A stretch of 34,802 bases of DNA from Actinomycetota bacterium (GCA_010024385.1 RGHD01000008.1:1-34802); one strand, 5' to 3'. Shown: positions 21,102 to 31,819, numbered from the stretch's first letter. The notes: generated by a model from the letters alone, not told the origin. Program-made: numbers and translations.

Positions 21102-21752
21102 CTACCGTGCCTCGATAGCGCTCACTTGTTCGCTTAACTTCAATGCCTCTTTGCGTAGCGCCGCCTCAGCATCTATTCCATTGGCGTGGGCCCATGCAAT
21201 AACGGCCAGTAACGCCGCTCCCACGGCACCTTCATCAGCGTCCCCACTCATGTCAGCAAACGTTGGAGTGTGCAGATCAACGTTGTATTTTTCGGCGCGA
21301 TATAAAAGCTTTTCAATTAAAGGCAACGCCGGCTGCGCCATAGCGATCCCATCAAGGGCTGAAGTGCGACCCTTTTCTTTCTTTTTAATATCTTCCCAGT
21401 TTTGCAAAACATCTTCTGAAGTTTTTACTTCAACTCCAGCAAAGACGTGGGGATGGCGCCTAATCAACTTATCAGCGATGCCTTGAGCAACATCTTCAAT
21501 TGAAAATGGATCACTTGGATGCTCTTGAGCGATACGTGCATGGAAATAAACCTGTAGTAATACATCACCGAGTTCTTCGCGCATTTCAACGCGATCTCCA
21601 CCTGCTACAGCATCGACAAATTCATAGGACTCTTCTAAAAGATACTTAAGAAGTGACTCATGCGTTTGTTCTGCATCCCAAGGACAACCCCCAGGAGAGC
21701 GCAGTTGGTTCATAACCTCAACTAAGCGTTGAAGCTGTGAACCCTGCGTCAT
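21102..21752 (-). CDS. mazG: MazG family nucleotide pyrophosphohydrolase
   Basis: LRSPGGCPWDAEQTHESLLKYLLEESYEFVDAV, EELGDVLLQVYFHA. Confidence 0.92.
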   Translation of the reverse strand: MTQGSQLQRLVEVMNQLRSPGGCPWDAEQTHESLLKYLLEESYEFVDAVAGGDRVEMREELGDVLLQVYFHARIAQEHPSDPFSIEDVAQGIADKLIRRHPHVFAGVEVKTSEDVLQNWEDIKKKEKGRTSALDGIAMAQPALPLIEKLLYRAEKYNVDLHTPTFADMSGDADEGAVGAALLAVIAWAHANGIDAEAALRKEALKLSEQVSAIEAR

Positions 21753-21763
21753 CGACTAATTCT

Positions 21764-22366
21764 TTACTCTGTTGGGGTAACAGCAGTACCTGCTGCATCA
21801 GAGGCAACAACATCGGCCACTGTGCCATCCCACTTGCCATAACGTGGATTAACAGTTACGCCAAGTTCTTTAGCTTTTGCAACAACAAGCTTTTGAATCT
21901 GTGCTCCAATATCGGCCTCAGCCACACCTGCAGCACTAAGTGCTTGGCTAATTTTGTCTGAAAGTGAAATAGCTTCGATGTATTGATTAAAATCCTTTGG
22001 AGCAATTCCTGCACCAACAAGTGCGTTTGGAAGTGCTTCTTCCCCACCTACTTGATCAATGATGCTCTGGCGGCGTGTGTCAATCTCTGCCTTTGAGACT
22101 GAAAGTTTGATTTCTTTTCCAACTTCACGAAGAAGAGCTGTTAATAAGTGAAATCGAAGTTGACCACGGTTAAGTGCTTCACCAGTGTCAAGTTGCATCT
22201 GTGAGGTGTCAACACCTTGGCGAGCCGCAAGAATTGCATCAATACTACTTTGCACTGTGGCCTGTGAAATCTTTGTGCTGCCTAATGTTGCAGCAGAACC
22301 AACTTGGGAACATCCAGTTAGTAGGAGCGTGGTTGCGATGGCAACAATTGCCAGAATCTTCTTCAC
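21764..22366 (-). CDS. SurA N-terminal domain lipoprotein
   Basis: Lipobox LLLTGCSQ; IKLSVSKAEID; C-terminal NPRYGKWD; position between mazG and mfd. Confidence 0.82.
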   Translation of the reverse strand: MKKILAIVAIATTLLLTGCSQVGSAATLGSTKISQATVQSSIDAILAARQGVDTSQMQLDTGEALNRGQLRFHLLTALLREVGKEIKLSVSKAEIDTRRQSIIDQVGGEEALPNALVGAGIAPKDFNQYIEAISLSDKISQALSAAGVAEADIGAQIQKLVVAKAKELGVTVNPRYGKWDGTVADVVASDAAGTAVTPTE

Positions 22367-25300
22367 TATGAACTCACTTTCGGTGCTTCGCTTAGTTGGT
22401 GAACAGCCTCAACGACCCAGGCCAGAAGAGAAGTATCCACTATCTCAGGCTCATTCTGGGACGGATTCCACGCGGGGCCTTTGGCTAATGCAACTAAAAC
22501 GGTGCGTGTAGCCGGTTTATAGAGTGAACCTGGATACAAACGTGACAGACGTAACTGACGTGACTCAGGCAAAGTCAAAGGAGCTAGTCGCAGGTATTTT
22601 CCTTGGATTACTACCTCTGTTAACTTGGCGATCTTTGCTTGAGCACGAAGTTGGGCAACTCCCAATAAGGCAACTGCTTCCTCAGGTAATTCTCCGAATC
22701 GATCAACTAGTTCAGCGCGAATAGATTCAACATCTGAAGGGTTTTTAACATCAGCTAAACGTCGATAGAGATCAAGGCGCAATCTCTCCCCTGGCACATA
22801 CTCACTGGATAAATGCGCATTGATAGGAAGCTCTACTTTGCACTCTGAAATCTTTTCTTCGGTTTCAATAATTCCCTGCTTGTAATCTTGCACCGCTTCG
22901 CCCACCATGCGCATGTATAAATCAAATCCAACATCTGCGATGTGGCCAGATTGTTCACCACCCAACAGATTTCCAGCCCCGCGAATCTCTAAATCTTTAA
23001 GTGCTACGCGCATTCCAGAACCCAGCTCAGTATTGGCTGCAATAGTTGTTAAACGATCATGAGCTAACTCCGAGAGAGGTTGATCGGCTGGATACAAAAA
23101 GTAGGCGTATGCACGTTCGCGGCCACGGCCCACACGACCACGTAGTTGGTGAAGTTGAGACAGACCAAACATGTCAGCTCGTTCAACAATAAGTGTGTTG
23201 GCATTTTGAATATCTAACCCACTTTCAACAATTGTTGTGCAAACAAGCACATCAAAGTCACGGTTCCAGAAAGCCAGAATCACTTCTTCGAGTGCGCCTT
23301 CACTCATTTGCCCGTGTGCCACGCGAATACGCGCCTCTGGTACTAATTCCTGCAACCTAGCTGCTGTGCGATCAATGCTTTCAACGCGATTATGTAAATA
23401 GAAAATCTGACCATCACGTAAGAGTTCACGGTGGATAGCTGCAGTAATCTGCGCCTCTTCTGCCGGGCCCACATAAGTAAGGATTGGATGGCGCTCTTCA
23501 GGTGGAGTAGTAATCGTAGACATTTCGCGAATGCCAGTTACTGCCATCTCAAGAGTTCGTGGAATAGGTGTGGCCGACATAGCTAATACGTCCACAGTGG
23601 TGCGAAGCTTCTTTAAGGATTCCTTTTGCTCAACACCAAAGCGTTGTTCTTCATCCACGATAACAAGACCCAAATCTTTAAAAGCTACATCGTTGGAAAG
23701 TATTCGGTGGGTTCCAACAACCACATCAATAGTTCCTGCAGCAAGGCCATCAATAACCTCTTTGTTCTCTTTAGCGCTGTTGAAGCGAGACATTCCTGCA
23801 ACATTTAATGGAAAACCTGCATAACGCTCGGCAAATGTCTTGGTGTGTTGTTGAACAAGCAATGTTGTTGGGACAAGAACTGCTACTTGCTTTCCATCCT
23901 GCACAGCTTTAAAGGCTGCACGAATTGCAATCTCAGTCTTTCCATAACCCACATCACCACAGATGATGCGATCCATGGGATATGGACGCTCCATATCTGC
24001 CTTGACATCATTAATGGTTGATAACTGATCGGGAGTTTCAATGTATGAAAAAGAATCTTCTAATTCGCGCTGCCATGGTGTATCAGGTGAAAAAGCAAAG
24101 CCAGGAGAACTAGTGCGGGCTGCGTATAAGCGAATGAGTTCGCCAGCAATTTGGCGCACAGCCTTACGTGCCCGGCCCTTAGCTTTTTGCCATTCACCGC
24201 TACCAATACGGTGCACGGTAGGTGTTTCACCACCCACATATTTACTGACTTGCTCAAGTGCATCTGTTGGAACAAATATGCGATCTCCAGGTTGTCCACG
24301 TTTAGCTGGCGCATATTCAATGATTAAGTATTCGCGGGTCACTCCAGCAACTGTGCGCTCTAGTAATTCAACATAACGTCCAATTCCATGTTGTTCATGC
24401 ACTACAAAATCCCCAGCACGAAGCTCTAGTGGGTCAATAGCTTGCTTTCGCTTTGTGGGCATGCGCCCTGAATCTTTAACACTTCCCTTGCTACCTGTTA
24501 AATCTCGCTCAGTCATGAACAGGATTTGGTGGGCTGCACTTTCAAAACCATGAGCAATGATTGAGGTTGTTAAATGAATAACACCTTTTGTAGGAGTAGC
24601 TAGTAACTTCTCATTTATCTGCACTGGCAAATCTGCAGACCTAAATATGCCTGTATATCTCTCAAGCATTCCGTGACCATGAGTTGCAAAGACCACTGTG
24701 AAATGAGATTCCACAGCATTTCGTAACTGTTCAATAGTGCGCTCAATGTCCCCACGCATTGGATCTATCGCGTTGTAATCTAAGAACTCTGTGTCTTCGG
24801 CTAAATCGCTTCCATATGGAGAGAGGGAACCTGTGGCCACCTTGTGCTCAATAATTTCTGCACTCAACTCATCCCACGACATATAGGTTCCAGAGCCATC
24901 GTGTATAGGCGCCACTGCCCCATGTGCTGCATTACTCCACGATGCATTTAAGAATTCTTCATTTGTTGCTAGTAAATCTGAAGCCCTAGATTTAATCCGC
25001 TCTTCGTCAATGAAAATAATTTGAGTATTAGCTGGCATTCTAGAAATAATCGTTTCAGTCTCATTGATAAGCAAGGGAATGAGAGATTCCATACCCTCAA
25101 AACTCATGCCTTCGCTAATCTTTTCTAGAAGCTCTGCTGCGGCTGGCGGTAAAGAGTCGATTAGTTCAATGGCGCGGTGTCGAATTTCTTTCGTAATGAG
25201 AAGTTCTCGGCAAGGATAAATCTGTATGGCACCAACAACTGGCTTAAAGGTGCGTTGATTAGCAACTTCAAAGTAGCTTAAATCTTCAATCTCATCACCA

Positions 25301-25839
25301 AAGAAATCGATACGGATTGGATAATCTGCAAGCGGTAGGAACAAATCTACGATTCCACCGCGCACTGCGAATTCACCACGGCGTTCAACTAAATCAGTGC
25401 GTGTATAGGAAAGAGATGAAAGGTGACGCACGAGTTCATCCAGAGATTGATCTTTACCAATTTCTAACTGTAAAAGTGCGTCCTTACCCAAAGTTGCAAT
25501 AATTCGATGAATAACACCACGCACTGGAGTAACAACTATTGGGAATTCAGATTGTTTCTTCTCTAACTCATAGAGAGTTTGAATTCTCTTTGCAACAGTG
25601 TCGCTTCGTGGGCTTAAACGCTCATGTGGCAGGGTTTCCCATGCAGGGAACTCAAAAACATTGTTATGTAGCTCGCGAAGTTCATTAACAAGATCTTCAC
25701 TGCTGCGGCTAGAACTTGTAATAACAAGTAAAGGGTGATGCGCAGCACGAGCTGCCAAGAGAAATGGATATATCGATGAAGGTGCCACGATATGAGATGC
25801 CTCTAACTGCGTTGGCAGCGAAGAGATTAAGCCACGCAC
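22366..25839 (-). CDS. mfd: Transcription-repair coupling factor
   Basis: 1157 aa; ICGDVGYGKTEIAIRAAF, DEEQRFGVEQKE, RVGRGRERAYAYFLY; GTG start with AAGGAGGTG SD. Confidence 0.97.
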   Translation of the reverse strand: MRGLISSLPTQLEASHIVAPSSIYPFLLAARAAHHPLLVITSSSRSSEDLVNELRELHNNVFEFPAWETLPHERLSPRSDTVAKRIQTLYELEKKQSEFPIVVTPVRGVIHRIIATLGKDALLQLEIGKDQSLDELVRHLSSLSYTRTDLVERRGEFAVRGGIVDLFLPLADYPIRIDFFGDEIEDLSYFEVANQRTFKPVVGAIQIYPCRELLITKEIRHRAIELIDSLPPAAAELLEKISEGMSFEGMESLIPLLINETETIISRMPANTQIIFIDEERIKSRASDLLATNEEFLNASWSNAAHGAVAPIHDGSGTYMSWDELSAEIIEHKVATGSLSPYGSDLAEDTEFLDYNAIDPMRGDIERTIEQLRNAVESHFTVVFATHGHGMLERYTGIFRSADLPVQINEKLLATPTKGVIHLTTSIIAHGFESAAHQILFMTERDLTGSKGSVKDSGRMPTKRKQAIDPLELRAGDFVVHEQHGIGRYVELLERTVAGVTREYLIIEYAPAKRGQPGDRIFVPTDALEQVSKYVGGETPTVHRIGSGEWQKAKGRARKAVRQIAGELIRLYAARTSSPGFAFSPDTPWQRELEDSFSYIETPDQLSTINDVKADMERPYPMDRIICGDVGYGKTEIAIRAAFKAVQDGKQVAVLVPTTLLVQQHTKTFAERYAGFPLNVAGMSRFNSAKENKEVIDGLAAGTIDVVVGTHRILSNDVAFKDLGLVIVDEEQRFGVEQKESLKKLRTTVDVLAMSATPIPRTLEMAVTGIREMSTITTPPEERHPILTYVGPAEEAQITAAIHRELLRDGQIFYLHNRVESIDRTAARLQELVPEARIRVAHGQMSEGALEEVILAFWNRDFDVLVCTTIVESGLDIQNANTLIVERADMFGLSQLHQLRGRVGRGRERAYAYFLYPADQPLSELAHDRLTTIAANTELGSGMRVALKDLEIRGAGNLLGGEQSGHIADVGFDLYMRMVGEAVQDYKQGIIETEEKISECKVELPINAHLSSEYVPGERLRLDLYRRLADVKNPSDVESIRAELVDRFGELPEEAVALLGVAQLRAQAKIAKLTEVVIQGKYLRLAPLTLPESRQLRLSRLYPGSLYKPATRTVLVALAKGPAWNPSQNEPEIVDTSLLAWVVEAVHQLSEAPKVSS

Positions 25840-25867
25840 AAGTACACCTCCTTATAAACGCCGTTAG

Positions 25868-25892
25868 GCCCCGTTCCCAAAAGGGAGGGGGC
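25868..25892. other. GC-rich hairpin in the mfd/ppc divergent region
   Basis: GCCCC-g-TTCCC AAAA GGGAG GGGGC: about 10 bp stem, one bulge, 4-nt loop. Confidence 0.6.
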
Positions 25893-25902
25893 TAATGGAT
25901 TC

Positions 25903-25912
25903 ATTCTAATTT
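25903..25912. promoter_or_regulatory. Candidate overlapping divergent -10 elements for mfd (-) and ppc (+)
   Basis: ATTCTAATTT: - strand TAGAAT, + strand TAATTT, overlapping by TA. Confidence 0.45.
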
Positions 25913-25949
25913 GTTCGCACCACCTACGGCGACCTGAGAGGATTACCCA

Positions 25950-28279
25950 ATGAAATCCAGCGGTTCTGGCGGTGCAGTAGCAGCAGATGATGCTGCTTTA
26001 CGTAGCGATGTCCGCAAACTGGGAGATTTGCTGGGTCAAACACTTGTGCGCCAAGAAGGCCCTGAGCTTTTAGCGCTCGTTGAAAATGTGCGCAAAGCTG
26101 TTCGCGAAGGCCAGGGCGAAGAAATACTCGCATCCTTATCTGTTGAAGATTCAGTGCAGTTAGTGCGTGCTTTTAGTACATATTTCAATTTAGCAAACGT
26201 TGCAGAACAAGTGCACCGCGCACGTGTCTTAGCCGAAGCTCGAGCTGATGGAGGATCATGGTTAGCACGCGCTGTAGACAAAATCGAAGCAGCGTTAAAA
26301 TCTCAAACACCTGGGCATGAACTAAACAGCGAAGAGATTTCTGGCTGGATTAATGAAATGTCAGTGCGTCCCGTATTCACGGCCCATCCAACTGAGGCAG
26401 CTCGTCGTTCAGTTCTGAGTAAATTAGGACAGGTTGCAGATTTACTTGAAGATGGACGTAATCCTTCTCAAGCAGATCGCCTGGCTGAAACTATTGATTT
26501 GCTCTGGCAGACCGATGAACTTCGTGTTGGCCAACCCGAACCACTTGATGAAGCAATGAATGCTCTCTATTACTTGGATGATTTGTTCCGTCAAACAGTT
26601 CCTGAAGTTCTCAATGACTTTGCACGTGAAATGAAGCGCATTGACGTTGTTGTTCCTGTGACAGCACGCCCGCTTTCTTTTGGCAGCTGGATCGGTGGAG
26701 ATAGAGACGGTAACCCAAATGTGACCCCACAAGTCACCAACGATGCGATGCTTCTACAGGTAGCTCACGCGATTCGCGTAACAATCGATGCAATGAATTC
26801 ACTGCGCCAAGTACTTTCAGTCTCAACAAGAATCATTGGCGCTACGCCAGAATTGACTGCTTCAGTTGAACAGGATTTAAAGCACATCCGCGAATTTGAA
26901 CCGCGTTTCTTGCGCCTTAACGCTCAAGAGCCTTATCGCTTAAAGGCCACAGCAATTGTGCATCGCCTTGCCTTAACTCGCGAACGCCATGCAAAAGGTG
27001 CGGCACATGTTGCCCATCGGGACTATGCAGATACAGATGAGCTTCTTAAAGATTTAATGCTGATGCGAGATTCACTTTTTGCTCATAAAGGTGAACTAAA
27101 GCACGCATTGGTTTTGCTCCGTTGCTAGAAACAGTTGCAGAACTGCGCGCAGCAGGTGAGATACTTGAAAAACTTTTAAGTAATCCCGCCTATCGCTCAC
27201 TTGTGGCACTGCGCGGAGATGTCCAAGAAGTGATGTTGGGGTATTCAGATTCGAATAAAGATGCAGGTATTGCAACTAGCCAGTGGGAAATCCACCGAGC
27301 GCAACGATCTTTACGTGATATTGCAATGAAGCATGGTGTGAAACTACGTTTGTTCCATGGTCGCGGCGGTTCTGTTGGCCGTGGTGGTGGACCAACTTAT
27401 GAAGCTTTAGTTGCACTACCTTGGGGCTCAGTTGATGGTCAAATCAAAATGACCGAACAAGGTGAAGTAATTAGCGATAAGTACGCCTTGGCTTCCCTTG
27501 CCCGTGAAAACATTGAATTAACTCTGGCCGCTTCATTAGAAGCAACAGTGCTCAACCGTGGACCACGCCAATCAATTGCAGATCTTCAAAGCTGGAATGA
27601 ATGCATGCAATTAATTAGTGATCGCTCATTTACTGCTTACCGCGCACTAGTTGATCACCCAGATCTACCTGCTTATTTCTATGCATCCACTCCTGTGGAA
27701 CAACTTGGAAATCTCTTCTTGGGTTCACGTCCATCGCGACGACCTGATGCAAGCAGTGGACTTAGTTCACTTCGCGCAATTCCATGGGTCTTTGGCTGGA
27801 CACAGTCACGACAGATTGTTCCTGGCTGGTTTGGTGTGGGATCTGGATTAAAAGCTGCTCGTGAAGCTGGCAAAACTGAAGTCTTACAAAAGATGCTCGG
27901 TGATTGGCACTTCTTCCACACTTTCATTAGCAACGTTGAAATGACATTAGCTAAGACAGATTTAACCCTTGCCCGCCGCTACGTTGAAACTTTAGTCCCT
28001 AAAGAACTTCACCATTTCCTCGATCAAATCCAGGCTGAGTTTGATTTAACTGTGGAAGAAATTCTCAAATTAACAAATAAGAAATCTTTGCTAGGAGATC
28101 AAGAAATTTTGGCTAGAACTTTGCAAGTTCGAGATGCCTATCTTTCCCCAATTCACTTACTACAAATCAACTTGCTCAAGCGCGTGCGCGATGCTGGAGA
28201 TTCTGCAGACCCACTATTGCGAAGGGCACTTTTGCTCACCATTAACGGCGTTGCTGCAGGACTTAGAAATACAGGTTGA
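25950..28279 (+). pseudogene. ppc: Phosphoenolpyruvate carboxylase with internal out-of-frame deletion (two ORFs: 25950..27128 and 27122..28279)
   Basis: N-terminal part has VFTAHPTEAARRSVL and SWIGGDRDGNPNVT; C-terminal part has [13 protein letters not shown] and [12 protein letters not shown]; central region between [13 protein letters not shown] and [12 protein letters not shown] missing and reading frame changes. Confidence 0.92.
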
Positions 28280-28855
28280 TTAAGAGTTGTAACGCGTTTG
28301 TGTTCGCTCTAAACCTTCATTAATCAAAGATTCAACAACATCGGCCCCACGAACGATAAATTCGCCTAAATCCTTTTGTTCCACTTTTGAAAAAGCTTTC
28401 AAAACAAAATCGCCTGGATCTTGTTCGCCCATAGGGCGACCTATACCCAAGCGCACACGGTAATACTCTGCCGTGCCAAAAGCTGAAGTCATAGATTTAA
28501 GACCGTTGTGGCCATTATCCCCGCCAGCGATTTTGGTGCGGATAGTTGCAAAAGGAATATCTAATTCATCATGGAGCGCGATAATTTTTTGTGGTTCCAC
28601 AGAATAAAAGTTAGCAAGAGCTTTAATTGGCCCACCAGTCTCATTCATAAATGAATGTGATTTAGCAACAATAACTGGATGTGCATCAACACCAACACCT
28701 AACTTAAAGGCTGCGATGTGTGTGCGGGATTTGTGTGAAGATAATTTAACGTTGTGGCGACGAACTAATTCATCAATGACCATCTGGCCCACGTTGTGAC
28801 GGGTGGCAGCGTATTTATCGCCTGGATTGCCCAGGCCCACTACCAACCACGTCAT
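28280..28855 (-). CDS. pth: Peptidyl-tRNA hydrolase
   Basis: LVVGLGNPGDKYAATRHNVGQMVIDEL, HDELDIPFATIRTKIAGGDNGHNGLKS. Confidence 0.96.
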   Translation of the reverse strand: MTWLVVGLGNPGDKYAATRHNVGQMVIDELVRRHNVKLSSHKSRTHIAAFKLGVGVDAHPVIVAKSHSFMNETGGPIKALANFYSVEPQKIIALHDELDIPFATIRTKIAGGDNGHNGLKSMTSAFGTAEYYRVRLGIGRPMGEQDPGDFVLKAFSKVEQKDLGEFIVRGADVVESLINEGLERTQTRYNS

Positions 28856-28872
28856 AACGGTAAGCGTAAGGG

Positions 28873-29493
28873 TTAAGCGTCTTTCTTTTCTGCATCTTCT
28901 GCTGGTGCTGCCGCATCAGTTGCTGCTGCTACTGGAGCAACAACCTCTTCAACTACTGTGGACTTCTCAGACAAGTGAACAACGATTGTCTTTGGATCTG
29001 ACTCAAGTTCAACGCCTGCTGGAAGCTTCACATCTGATGCATAACGAGATTCACCAGAGTGCATTCCTTCGATACTAACTTCGAGGAAGCTTGGGATTGC
29101 TGTTGCTTCAACGCGAACTTCAATTGAGTTGTGAACGTGCTCAAGGATTCCATCGCGATCGTGCTCACCAATTGCGTGAACAGGAACTGAAACAACAACC
29201 TTTTCACCCCGACGAACTAGGACTAGATCGACGTGCTCAAGGATTTGCTTGAGTGGGTGGCGAACAATTGCCTTTGGAAGTGTGAGTTCTGTCTTTCCAT
29301 CAATTGAGATATCAAGCAATACGTTTGACTGCTTTAGAGCAACGCCAAGTTCGCGCGCTGGAAGTGTGATGTGTTGTGGCTTTTCACCGTGACCGTAGAT
29401 GACGGCAGGAACCAAACCATCGCGACGTGCACGACGTGATGCGCCCTTACCAAATTCGGTACGACGTACGCCGTTGATGCTGATTTCTGCCAT
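28873..29493 (-). CDS. rplY: 50S ribosomal protein L25/general stress protein Ctc
   Basis: RRTEFGKGASRRARRDGLVPAVIYGHG, HVDLVLVRRGEKV, C-terminal TL5 domain; 206 aa. Confidence 0.93.
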   Translation of the reverse strand: MAEISINGVRRTEFGKGASRRARRDGLVPAVIYGHGEKPQHITLPARELGVALKQSNVLLDISIDGKTELTLPKAIVRHPLKQILEHVDLVLVRRGEKVVVSVPVHAIGEHDRDGILEHVHNSIEVRVEATAIPSFLEVSIEGMHSGESRYASDVKLPAGVELESDPKTIVVHLSEKSTVVEEVVAPVAAATDAAAPAEDAEKKDA

Positions 29494-29642
29494 TTTAAAT
29501 CTCCTCTAGATAACTTCGGTGTTTGCACAAAGTTCCGATGAGGAGTTAAGTCCTTAAGCCGTCGATTACGGAAGTAAATTCTTACCCTCGCCGGAACGAA
29601 GCAAACAATATCTTCGAGGGGCTATGTGAAGCAAATCCCCGC

Positions 29643-30623
29643 TTAGGAGTGCCCATCAAAGAGGGAGGTGACCGATCCATCTTCAAAGACTTCGCGGATG
29701 GCGCGGGCAAGAAGTGGAGCAATCGATAGGACTGTGAGTCCATCAAACTTTTGATCCTCTGAGATTGGCAGAGTATTTGTAACAACTACTTCTGATGCTC
29801 GAGATGATCGTAGGCGCTCAACTGCTGGACCCGAGAAGACGGCATGAGTTGCAGCGATGATCACATCTGCTGCCCCTGCATCAAAAAGAGCTTCGACTGC
29901 TTTAGTAATTGTGCCTGCAGTGTCGATCATGTCATCGATAACTACGCAAGTCTGTCCCTGAACATCACCAACCACACGGCCTGTTGTTGATTCATTTGGG
30001 ATGCGTGGATCGCGGGTTTTGTGAATAAATGCGATTGGGCAACCACCGAGTAGATCTGACCAGCGCTCTGCAACTCGTACTCGACCAGAGTCAGGAGAGA
30101 CGATTGTTAAGCGTGTGCGATCAACTTTGCTACCAACATAGTTAGCCAGCATTGGAAGTGCGAAGAGATGATCTACAGGACCATCAAAGAAACCTTGAAT
30201 TTGTGAAGTGTGTAAATCAACGCACATCAATCGATCAGCACCAGCAGTTTTAAAAAGATCTGCCATTAATCGCGCAGTGATTGGTTCACGTCCACGGCTC
30301 TTCTTATCTTGACGTGCATAACCATAAAAAGGTGCAACAACTGTAATGCGCTTTGCAGATGCGCGCTTTAATGCATCGACCATGATGAGTTGTTCCATGA
30401 TCTGCTTATTTACTGGAGTTGTGTGGCTTTGAATTACGAAAGCATCGCAACCACGAACTGATTCTTCGAAGCGAACAAAGATCTCGCCATTTGCAAAGTC
30501 ATATGCTGAAGTTGGGGTAAGTGGAATACCAAGCTCTGATCCAACTTCATCAGCTAATTCAGGAAATCCGCGGCCTGCAAAAAGACGTAATCTCTTTTCA
30601 GAAGATAAACGGATCTCGCTCAT
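29643..30623 (-). CDS. prs: Ribose-phosphate pyrophosphokinase
   Basis: PFYGYARQDKKSRGREPITARLMADL, CVVIDDMIDTAGTITKA PRPP loop. Confidence 0.97.
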   Translation of the reverse strand: MSEIRLSSEKRLRLFAGRGFPELADEVGSELGIPLTPTSAYDFANGEIFVRFEESVRGCDAFVIQSHTTPVNKQIMEQLIMVDALKRASAKRITVVAPFYGYARQDKKSRGREPITARLMADLFKTAGADRLMCVDLHTSQIQGFFDGPVDHLFALPMLANYVGSKVDRTRLTIVSPDSGRVRVAERWSDLLGGCPIAFIHKTRDPRIPNESTTGRVVGDVQGQTCVVIDDMIDTAGTITKAVEALFDAGAADVIIAATHAVFSGPAVERLRSSRASEVVVTNTLPISEDQKFDGLTVLSIAPLLARAIREVFEDGSVTSLFDGHS

Positions 30624-30626
30624 TTA

Positions 30627-31676
30627 TTAGCCCTTCTTCTCTTTAGCTTCGGCGGCTTGTGCTGACTTGGAACCAGCGCGCTTTCGCATGACCCAACCTA
30701 ATACATTTCTCTGCTTGGCTCTGCCAACGCCAATCGCGCCTGCAGGAACATCTTCAGTAATGACAGATCCTGCGGCGGTATATGCCCCATCTCCCACTGT
30801 TAGTGGTGCAACCAACATTGTGTCGCTACCGATTCGGACATGATCTCCGATAGTGGTGTGGTGCTTTTCTACCCCGTCATAGTTAACAAAGATTGTCGCT
30901 GCGCCGATATTGCTGCCTTCTCCAATGGTGGCATCGCCAACGTAGGAAAGATGTGGGACTTTTGAGCCAGTTCCAACTGTTGCATTTTTCATTTCAACAA
31001 AAGCACCAGCTTTAGTTGCATCACCAAGGACAGTTCCTTGGCGCAAATATGTAAATGGACCAACTGTTGAGCCTTCACCAATGACGCTATCTACAGCGAT
31101 TGATTCAAGTACTGATGCGCCCTCTTTTACTTGGCAGTTGGTAAGGGTTGTTCGAGGCCCAATGGATGCACCTTGGGCGCGCTGATCATCTGTTGCATCT
31201 TTTTCTTCAACAATCTTTAGGAGCTCATCAGAATCATCTCGAATAATGCGGCCATAGCCAGTTGGGTCTGGGTGTTCGGCAGTTAAAACAGAGGCTGCAA
31301 ACTTTCCTGAATTGTGAGCAGTTATAAAGGCTGCTAGTGATTCACCAGTGAGCATGGGTGTGTCACCAGCTAACACCAATACTGTGCCTTTAGGTGTTGA
31401 GCCTGCGAGCGCTAATTGCGCAGCATGTCCTGTGCCACCACGGCGCTCTTGAAAGATAGTTGTAGCTTTTGGCGCAATATGAGAGATATGTTCTTCAACT
31501 AATTCACGGCCAGAGCCGACAACAATACGAACTTCTTTGGCTTTTAGATGATCAACTGCGTGCAAGACATGTCCAAGTAACGAACGTCCTGCAACGCTAT
31601 GGAGAACTTTGGCTTTTGCCGATTTCATCCGTGTGCCTTCGCCAGCTGCGAGAACGATCACGGTTTCTACGGTCAC
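30627..31676 (-). pseudogene. glmU: GlmU (bifunctional N-acetylglucosamine-1-P uridyltransferase/acetyltransferase) with in-frame internal deletion
   Basis: LAAGEGTRMKSAKAKVLH, AGDTPMLT, then EEKDATDDQRA joined directly to GASIGPRTTLTN...GPFTYLRQGT...NYDGVEKHHTTIG; 349 aa versus about 450-500 expected; EVNSG and NNRVQL region absent. Confidence 0.9.
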
Positions 31677-31692
31677 AAGTGAATCCTATCGG

Positions 31693-31767
31693 TGGCTCCG
31701 CCACCAGGTATCGATCCTGGACCCTGGGCTTCAAAGGCCCATGTGCTAGCCACTACACAATGGCGGA
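31693..31767 (-). tRNA. tRNA-Gln(TTG), including encoded CCA
   Basis: Reverse complement TCCGCCA TT GTG...CAC A TGGGC CTTTGAA GCCCA ... CCAGG ATCGATA CCTGG TGGCGGA G CCA; discriminator G. Confidence 0.95.
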
Positions 31768-31819
31768 ACACGTATTCTCCCTCATAAATGGCCATGGTTG
31801 TGACCACATTGCACCTTCT

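Noticed and set aside
25950-28279. Programmed frameshift in ppc
   Set aside because: The frame change coincides with a large missing conserved region and no slippery heptamer is evident, so a deletion explains it better.
29494-29642. Possible structured leader or terminator between prs and rplY (CCCTCG...CGAGGG, CGAAG...CTTCG)
   Set aside because: Arms are short with mutually exclusive pairings and a large loop; not strong enough without folding or covariation.
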